Source: a virus. From it: DNA of 64,000 nucleotides. The notes beneath the pieces are model-generated. The model was given only the letters and a program-made list of their open reading frames with translations. It was not told the DNA's origin and did not search any database. Below, piece by piece: positions 58,625 to 64,000 of the stretch (positions are counted from its first letter, which is position 1; each line of letters starts with the position of its first letter). The translations under genes were made by a program, and so were the position numbers. Location of the stretch: IMG/VR virus record IMGVR_UViG_3300028883_000036, positions 43,656 to 107,655 of that record. The stretch is one strand, 5' to 3'.

Positions 58625-59938
58625 TTATTTCTCTCCATGATCTACATAAGAAGTAAATTGACCAACAACCCCATTTTCTGCATCCCATATATAACTTTCA
58701 GCAGCATGATAATTTTTTATATATCCTTTTTTATAATGCCATTGATCTGTACCAGCAATTGAAGGTATCATTCTAACAACCGTTCCAGGCATTGTATCAA
58801 CATTAATCCAATGCATTTGCATTTTCTTATGTTTATGCCCAATATGAATTTCTCTATATTTTGAATTGCCCCAAAGTACAGGTTCTTCAGTAGCCATTAT
58901 TGAAGGTAAATCTCTCAATGGTTCTTCAATACCATGAGTATATCCAATCAAACATTTACCAAATGGATAATATTTTCTCCATTTAGGTGATTTATCTACT
59001 ACTACATCTGGATCATTTGAAAAAACTTCAGATAGAACATCACACATATAATAAGATACATTTGGATCATGATTACCAGGAACCCAACATACATGAACAG
59101 GAGCAACTTCTCTACAATAATTAATTGCTTTTATTACAGATTTCTTTGCTTGTTGATAAATTTTAATCAATCTTGAATCAGCATCTAATAAGTTTCTATG
59201 CATAGGAGTTTGATTACTTGGATCATCAATATGTAAAAAATCATTTCCAAATGGAAATAAAATTTTAGATGGTTTATAACCTGAAGATTTTGCCAATAAA
59301 TCTTGAACAGCAAATAAAAATACATCTTCAGCTATATCAATATCATAATCATGTCCTGTTTCTTTATCCCACGCAAGCATACCAAAATGAACATCCATCA
59401 AAGCTATTTCCAATAAATAATTTCCATCTAAATTATATTTTTTTACAGGAGTTTTAATTTTTGGTATTTCTTTAATAAGTTCTCTAATAGCTTCAACCCA
59501 TTCCATATTATGAAGTTTTTTCAACCAAACTTGAATTTTATACATTGTAACTGTCTTTGGTTTATCAATCATAATAGGATTACCTTTGGGATCTTTCCTT
59601 CCTGTATCAGTCTTAACCTTCAATGTCACTTGCCAAGACCCAATGGTATACCTATCCACCTTCCATTGTGTCATATCCACTTCAGCAACTTTTAAAGCTT
59701 GTTCTAGAGTTGTAATTGTAAGAGATTCCAAGTTTAACTTGGCATTATTTTTTGAGGTTTTATTGAATTCTATCTTTTCTTCTAAAGGTTTATGTCCTTG
59801 TTCTATGGTATTCTTTTTTAATGGTCTTATTACTTTTCTTATATAAGACTCACTTACTTCTAATTTACTTGCTAATTTACCCCTATTAAACATAGGGTCT
59901 TTATAATATTTCTCTCTTATAATATCAGCTTTATTCAT
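58625..59938 (-). CDS. Calcineurin-like phosphoesterase with N-terminal HTH
   Basis: 437 residues. Residues ~15-45 look like a small helix-turn-helix (NRGKLASKLEVSESYIRKVIR). The enzyme domain has MDVHFG (D182, H184), FGNDFLH, VPGNHDPN and IGHKHKKM, the four metal-binding blocks of metallophosphoesterases. Such phage proteins may act on DNA ends, nucleotides or second messengers; the HTH suggests DNA. A 30-base gap precedes it. Confidence 0.85.
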   Translation of the reverse strand: MNKADIIREKYYKDPMFNRGKLASKLEVSESYIRKVIRPLKKNTIEQGHKPLEEKIEFNKTSKNNAKLNLESLTITTLEQALKVAEVDMTQWKVDRYTIGSWQVTLKVKTDTGRKDPKGNPIMIDKPKTVTMYKIQVWLKKLHNMEWVEAIRELIKEIPKIKTPVKKYNLDGNYLLEIALMDVHFGMLAWDKETGHDYDIDIAEDVFLFAVQDLLAKSSGYKPSKILFPFGNDFLHIDDPSNQTPMHRNLLDADSRLIKIYQQAKKSVIKAINYCREVAPVHVCWVPGNHDPNVSYYMCDVLSEVFSNDPDVVVDKSPKWRKYYPFGKCLIGYTHGIEEPLRDLPSIMATEEPVLWGNSKYREIHIGHKHKKMQMHWINVDTMPGTVVRMIPSIAGTDQWHYKKGYIKNYHAAESYIWDAENGVVGQFTSYVDHGEK

Positions 59939-59968
59939 ACATATTCCCCCTTTATTAATTACACATAT

Positions 59969-60505
59969 TTATATTATTATATCATCAATTCTATTTAACA
60001 AAGATTCATTTTTTACTTCAGCATCTTTAAATTCTGCACCATCTTTTTTAGCATCTATTTCAACATGAGCTTCTTTATCAACACCAACTTGATCTTCCCC
60101 CCCTTTTCTCCAAGGTTGACCAGCTTGTTTAAATCTCAATGTAGTTAAATCATCAGGAACTTGTTTCATTTTTGCCCAAATTCTTTTCCATGTTTCTTTA
60201 GGAAATAAATCTTTCATAGACATTAAAGTATTAGAATAATTTTCAAAATCTTCCATTCCCATTGAATTTTCAAACTCATCCCATTTCCAATCACTATCAT
60301 CAAGTTCCCATGAATCTTGGAAATCAGTTAGTTTATTAAAATATGGTGTTCTTTTGTATTTCTCACCATAAACAATGTTTCCTGGACTTCTATCATCATC
60401 TGTCGAAATTCCAGTGCCATTATCAGGATATCCTCTACTATATGTAGTTTCATTTAAAAATTCTAATGCTTCAAATAACGTATATCTTCCTTTTCTTTTT
60501 TTCAT
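59969..60505 (-). CDS. Tagged head-type protein (TLFEALEFLNE)
   Basis: 178 residues from the ATG at 60505 (GGGG upstream; frame open to 60535). MKKRKGRYTLFEALEFLNE|T gives an extended basic lead and then the tag with L-N-E. The body is Trp/Asp-rich (DSWELDDSDWKWDEFENS) with a C-terminal acidic/basic mix. Unknown family. Confidence 0.66.
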   Translation of the reverse strand: MKKRKGRYTLFEALEFLNETTYSRGYPDNGTGISTDDDRSPGNIVYGEKYKRTPYFNKLTDFQDSWELDDSDWKWDEFENSMGMEDFENYSNTLMSMKDLFPKETWKRIWAKMKQVPDDLTTLRFKQAGQPWRKGGEDQVGVDKEAHVEIDAKKDGAEFKDAEVKNESLLNRIDDIII

Positions 60506-60549
60506 ATTACCCCAATAAAAAGTTATTAATATCACAAAAACATAAATCT

Positions 60550-61056
60550 TTATTTTTTATTACCTTTTCTCCAAGAAGTCGAACCTTTAGCAGTATCTAT
60601 AAGCCTTGCACAAAACCCTTTAGCTTTATCCTCATCCCATCCTGATTTGCCTTTCATTCTTATCACACATTTATCAAAAAATCCATGTTCTTTAGGATCT
60701 GCACCAATTGTTTTACCAAATTTTTCTACTGATTTTTTCCCCCATCCAGCAGCTTCAATTGCTTTTTCATTCAACTCATCATCATTAAGAAATTCATTAG
60801 TTTCACGAATAAGATTTTCAACTTCCAATTTATCTAAAATATCTAATTCTTCTGATTCAGGAACCATTCTAATAAATCTTGGATTTCTACCCGCTTTTAC
60901 TGCTTTTTTTATTCTTTTTTCAGCTTCTTGTTTTGTATATCTTTTTCCTTTATCATCAAATTTAGCATCATCTAAACTCATCCAATCATGAGTAATACCT
61001 TTTATTTCTACTCTATATTTTTTTTGTTCATTTAAATATTTATCTTCTTTATTCAT
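60550..61056 (-). CDS. Tagged head-type protein (MNKEDKYLNE)
   Basis: 168 residues from the ATG at 61056 (GGGGGA upstream; frame open to 61086). Tag MNKEDKYLNE|Q. The body includes FFDKCVIRMKGKSGWDEDKAKGFCARLIDTAKGSTSWRKG, a Cys-containing phage segment (K-C-x-x-x-x-K ... A-F-C-A-x-L) seen in other head-gene neighbourhoods. A structural or cargo role is likely. Confidence 0.7.
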   Translation of the reverse strand: MNKEDKYLNEQKKYRVEIKGITHDWMSLDDAKFDDKGKRYTKQEAEKRIKKAVKAGRNPRFIRMVPESEELDILDKLEVENLIRETNEFLNDDELNEKAIEAAGWGKKSVEKFGKTIGADPKEHGFFDKCVIRMKGKSGWDEDKAKGFCARLIDTAKGSTSWRKGNKK

Positions 61057-61447
61057 CTTTCCCCCATAGTTCAGGTATATAAGCACCTGATTTTTTATCG
61101 AATTTTAATCCTTTTCTTCCTAATATATTAGTTTCTGTTGGATTATCGAATTCATCTTCTATGGGTTCTTTTCTTGCTAAATCAATAATATCCCTTTTAG
61201 TAGTAAAACCTGTTCTTGTTTGACCAGAACCAATAATATTAGTAGTAGTGTTAGAAACATAAGAACCACCAACTACAGAAGATTCATTTTTTATAGGAAC
61301 ACATACTTTCTTTACTTTATCATATATAGTACCTTTAGGACATTTACCACCAATTACATCTATACTTCCTTTAGCAGTATTAGTAGCTACATCTCCTGCT
61401 ACAGTCATATCAGATATCATAATGTCTAATTTTTTTAATAAGTCCAT
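61049..61447 (-). CDS. Head-type protein with tag-like start (MDLLKKLDIMISD)
   Basis: 132 residues. It starts MDLLKKLDIMISDMTVAGD, related to the gene at 44674, but with I-S-D at the expected site. It contains GGKCPKGTIYDKVKKVCVPI, a short motif also present at the C-terminus of the gene at 62194-62778. The rest is low in complexity (TNIIGSGQTRTGF). Possibly a structural decoration or internal protein. Confidence 0.62.
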   Translation of the reverse strand: MDLLKKLDIMISDMTVAGDVATNTAKGSIDVIGGKCPKGTIYDKVKKVCVPIKNESSVVGGSYVSNTTTNIIGSGQTRTGFTTKRDIIDLARKEPIEDEFDNPTETNILGRKGLKFDKKSGAYIPELWGKDE

Positions 61448-61449
61448 AA

Positions 61450-61929
61450 TTATCCCATTTTAGAATCAACTTTCACATTAGAAAGTTTTCCTTTCGGTAA
61501 ATGACCATTTTTAACATGAGAAGCAATCATATCTTCAAATTTTTTCTTTGCTGCTTTTTCATCATTACCAACTACAGGTAATGTGACTTTTTTCTTACCA
61601 GCACTACCAGCATCAAAAATACCTGAAAAATTAAAAATTGATTCATTTATATCTTCTTTCATTCCTTTAGCTGTATTCCAAATTTTTTTCATATCAGAAT
61701 CAATATATTTCAGAAAATCTTTCGATTTCATTCCTTTTGTAGGCACCATAGCATGACCAATATATTCTCTACTATTTAAATCTCTAAATTGAATTTTAAC
61801 TTCTTTATTTCCTGGTTTCCATAATACCTCTACTTGAGTTTTTTTATCCATCATTCTATTAGATATACCCATATCATTATACCATTTAGTTTCATTTATA
61901 ACACCATCAATTTTTTCTGTTATATCCAT
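61450..61929 (-). CDS. Tagged head-type protein (MDITEKIDGVINE)
   Basis: 159 residues. MDITEKIDGVINE|T (I-N-E). The body has a beta-rich KTQVEVLWKPGNKEVKIQFRDLNSREYIGHAM segment and a Lys-rich end. The tag is very similar to the next gene upstream (MDITDKIDFILQE). Unknown family. Confidence 0.7.
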   Translation of the reverse strand: MDITEKIDGVINETKWYNDMGISNRMMDKKTQVEVLWKPGNKEVKIQFRDLNSREYIGHAMVPTKGMKSKDFLKYIDSDMKKIWNTAKGMKEDINESIFNFSGIFDAGSAGKKKVTLPVVGNDEKAAKKKFEDMIASHVKNGHLPKGKLSNVKVDSKMG

Positions 61930-61939
61930 TACTTCCCCC

Positions 61940-62194
61940 CTATGCCTTTACCTTTCTAAATCCCCAATCAAACATTCCAATTTGCATCATCATTTTTTGA
62001 GCATCATTTTTTTTATCAAATTTAACTGTTAATGAATTTTTGGCTTTATCAATAATTTTAAATCCTTTACGAATAGTTTTATTAAGCCAATCTTCTAAAT
62101 GTTTTTGATCATTTTTAGGAACATCCACTTGTAAAGCCATTTCATTCATATCATCTTCTTGTAATATAAAATCAATTTTATCTGTTATGTCCAT
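61940..62194 (-). CDS. Tagged small head-type protein (MDITDKIDFILQE)
   Basis: 84 residues: MDITDKIDFILQE|DDMNEMALQVDVPKND. The body looks like a small alpha/beta domain (HLEDWLNKTIRKGFKIIDKAKNSLTVKFDKKNDAQKMMMQIG). Its ATG overlaps the TAA of the upstream (readthrough) frame as TAATG. Confidence 0.72.
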   Translation of the reverse strand: MDITDKIDFILQEDDMNEMALQVDVPKNDQKHLEDWLNKTIRKGFKIIDKAKNSLTVKFDKKNDAQKMMMQIGMFDWGFRKVKA

Positions 62195-62778
62195 TATTCA
62201 TCCCCCTTTCCTTTTCTCATTCTCTTTTTTTCTCCTGCTCCAACTGGAACACATTTCTTTTGAATAGGTCAGTATTTCTCACCTTCAGGACATTTTTTTT
62301 CATCTTGTTCTAATATATTATGAAATTTAGATTTCTTTTTTATTTCTTCAATCTTTTTTTCAATCTTTTTTTCATTTATTTCTTCTTTTATTTCTTCTTC
62401 TTCCTCATATACACTAGATACAGATATATCTACTTTTGGTATTAAATTAGAAAGTTCTTCTACTATATCTTCTATTTTAGCTTCTACTTTTATTGGATTT
62501 TTAATTTTAATTTTATCTTGCCAAGGAATTAAATATGTATCTATAGCAATCAATTCTAATTTAGCATCTAAAAGACTACCATCTTTTAATTTATTATTTA
62601 TTTTAGATATAGGACTTACTTCAACCACAATATCACCATTATCAATTTTTATAGGAAATCCATATTCCATTCCTTCAACAACAATTCTCATTGATCCTTT
62701 AAGATCTTGTGGTTGTACTCCACTCAAACTTATCTTAAATCTAAGTTTCTTAGATTCATTTATATTTATACTAATCAT
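62194..62778 (-). CDS. Head-associated protein interrupted by an in-frame TGA
   Basis: The main frame runs 62778-62269 (169 residues): MISININESKKLRFKISLSGV, a beta-rich capsid-related domain (EYGFPIKIDNGDIVVEVSPIS; IDTYLIPWQDKIKIKNP), then an acidic/basic coiled coil. It stops at TGA (62269-62271), but the same frame continues 24 codons (PIQKKCVPVGAGEKKRMRKGKG...) to a TAA that overlaps the next ATG. CPEGEKY-stop-PIQKKCVPV reconstitutes the motif CPKGTIYDKVKKVCVPI of the gene at 61049, so the extension was or is coding. TGA acts as a normal stop elsewhere here. Readthrough, mutation or sequencing error are the options. Confidence 0.75.
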
Positions 62779-62980
62779 AATATACTCCTATAATTTTGAC
62801 ATATATATCTTCTTTTTCTTCTTCTAATATACTATTTATAATAATTTGTGGTTTTTGTTTTTCCCATCCATAAGAAGACCCCCCACCACCTGAATCAATA
62901 AGACGTTCTATTACCTCACTTTCTCCACCCCCACAAGGAAACTGTGTAAACATACCCATTGTTGCTATTGCTACTGACAT
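62771..62980 (-). CDS. Hypothetical small structural protein
   Basis: 69 residues with a Gly-rich middle (CGGGESEVIERLIDSGGGGSS) and a beta-like end (DIYVKIIGVYYD). No family recognised. It overlaps the following head gene by 8 bases and follows the LamG fibre gene by 13. Confidence 0.5.
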   Translation of the reverse strand: MSVAIATMGMFTQFPCGGGESEVIERLIDSGGGGSSYGWEKQKPQIIINSILEEEKEDIYVKIIGVYYD

Positions 62981-62993
62981 ATATTTATCCTAT

Positions 62994-64000
62994 TTAACTA
63001 GAAAATGTTTCTGTTCTTGTTTCAGCAAGTTCATCATCAGAAAGTACTCTATTAAAAACAACAAATTCATCAATTTTTCCATCAAGATGATAATCACCAA
63101 CTAATGTATATCTTCCAACAGTAAAATAAATACCAGGAGTCAATATTGACATTTGATTTGAAAATTGTCCTGATGTATTTATAATATATGAACCAGCAGT
63201 ATCATCCCAAACTTTATATTTATAATCATAAGTATCTCCATCATATGTCACTTCCCAATGATACCATCTACCTGTGGTAACTTGGACTGAAGAATCAAAG
63301 GTTTCAGCACTTCCACCATTATTGTATCCAACAAATAAGAAAGGATAATATGAAGTTGTAACTGCTTTCACACCAATTGCATAAGAACGTTGATTTGTAG
63401 CTGTATTATAAAGGCAAATTAATCCAAGTGTAGCTGTTAACGATTCAAATTTTACCCATCCACAAAAAGTAAAAGTTCTATTTGTAGTTCCTTGTTTACC
63501 AGGAAAATTATCAGACAAATTAACATTTTGTATGGTAAAATATTCTGAATTCTGCTTTTCTAAATCAGCACATGCAGAACCTTCTTTATAATCAACTGTT
63601 TCTGTTCCAACAGTATTTATGTCTTCAAGAGTATTTGTTCCTTTTGAATCAGTAGTTAAAGCACCTGATTCAAAACGCCAAAGTGCAACTGCATCTGTAA
63701 AGATATTTCCGCTTACACTTTCAGAGCTTGAACTTCCAGAGCTTGAACTTGAACTTTTAGAGCTTGAAGAAGAAGAACTTGATTTTGAACTGCTACTGGA
63801 ACTTTTAGAGCTTGAAGAAGAACTTGAACTTTTAGAGCTTGAAGAAGAACTTGAACTTTTAGAGCTTGAAGAAGAACTTGAACTTTTAGAGCTTGAAGAA
63901 GAAGAACTTGATTTTGAACTGCTACTGGAACTTTTAGAGCTTGAAGAAGAACTTGAACTTTTAGAGCTTGAAGAAGAACTTGAACTTTTAGAGCTTGAAG
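62994..64000 (-). CDS. Serine-rich LamG fibre protein, 5' end beyond window
   Basis: The open frame enters from the right edge, so the start is not visible. The first ~95 visible codons are poly-Ser with Lys, Gly and Glu, followed by a LamG-like jellyroll: AVALWRFESGALTTDSKG, FTFCGWVKFESL, GRWYHWEVTYDG and GKIDEFVVFNRVLSDDEL. The TTG-initiated short frame inside it (from 63518) is not a separate gene. It is another probable carbohydrate-binding fibre tip. Confidence 0.85.
   Translation of the reverse strand, partial: SSSKSSSSSSSSKSSSSSSSSKSSSSSSKSSSSSSSSKSSSSSSSSKSSSSSSSSKSSSSSSSSKSSSSSSKSSSSSSSSKSSSSSSGSSSSESVSGNIFTDAVALWRFESGALTTDSKGTNTLEDINTVGTETVDYKEGSACADLEKQNSEYFTIQNVNLSDNFPGKQGTTNRTFTFCGWVKFESLTATLGLICLYNTATNQRSYAIGVKAVTTSYYPFLFVGYNNGGSAETFDSSVQVTTGRWYHWEVTYDGDTYDYKYKVWDDTAGSYIINTSGQFSNQMSILTPGIYFTVGRYTLVGDYHLDGKIDEFVVFNRVLSDDELAETRTETFSS
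63750..64000 (-). repeat. 27-bp tandem repeats coding Ser/Lys linker
   Basis: A run of near-identical 27-base units (plus strand tgaacttttagagcttgaag...), interrupted by a longer variant around 63775-63800 and again at ~63905-63930. Each unit codes Ser8-Lys. The array continues past the window. Confidence 0.88.

Noticed and set aside
62194-62275. Genome-wide recoding of TGA as a sense codon
   Set aside because: Several genes (uvsX, the dUTPase fusion, the small Cys-rich gene) end at TGA in overlapping operon arrangements, so TGA is used as a stop here.

Overview
The window is a 64-kb piece of a large, very A+T-rich (roughly three quarters A+T by eye) tailed-phage genome, almost certainly a contractile-tailed virus of the T4-like lineage. 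Diagnostic genes are a T4-type family B DNA polymerase, UvsX/UvsY/UvsW recombination proteins, a DnaB/gp41-type helicase, a gp47-gp46 (Mre11-Rad50) protein, a gp55-type late sigma factor, and baseplate genes resembling gp5, gp6, gp25, gp27 and gp53. No bacterial chromosomal gene, integrase or transposase is visible. The host cannot be named from the sequence; the low G+C and A/U-ending codons suggest a low-G+C host.

Layout. (1) 1-11.3 kb, minus strand: a sugar-modification block with a sulfotransferase, several glycosyltransferases (GTs), a PIG-L deacetylase, a WbqC-like protein, a methyltransferase and a hexapeptide acetyltransferase, in tightly overlapping genes. (2) 11.3-18.5 kb, minus: nucleotide, recombination and transcription genes: a LAGLIDADG endonuclease-dUTPase fusion, UvsX, a release-factor-like GGQ protein, a fused SbcD-SbcC protein and the late sigma factor with its own promoter. 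(3) 18.5-40.8 kb, minus: tail fibre and baseplate genes, many with long poly-serine linkers, with two GTs embedded; one baseplate protein ends in a seven-bladed RCC1 propeller. (4) 40.8-41.2 kb: a small promoter-gene-terminator cassette for a very acidic 51-residue protein. (5) 41.2-48.3 kb, minus: a GT, LamG/serine fibre genes, and a run of small head-associated genes. (6) 48.5-50.95 kb, plus: a lysis-like cassette and three more small head-type genes. (7) 50.9-56.3 kb, minus: helicase, uracil-DNA glycosylase, three tRNAs and DNA polymerase. (8) 56.4-58.2 kb, plus: uvsY-uvsW, divergent from the helicase across overlapping promoters. (9) 58.2-64 kb, minus: a phosphoesterase, another run of head-type small genes and the 3' part of a serine-rich LamG fibre gene.

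The most striking signal is an N-terminal tag shared by about twenty otherwise unrelated proteins between 34.7 and 62.2 kb: a short amphipathic peptide ending in [L/I]-x-E, for example MNLIDKYLGE, MRLTRYLNE and MDITDKIDFILQE. It looks like the T4 capsid-targeting sequence that the prohead protease removes after [L/I]-x-E. If so, this phage packages a large protein cargo, including a poly(A)-polymerase/CCA-transferase-like enzyme with an HD domain and a ParB-like protein, both encoded inside the baseplate operon. A second theme is the interleaving of poly-serine fibre genes with GT genes, which suggests that the virion may be O-glycosylated by its own enzymes.
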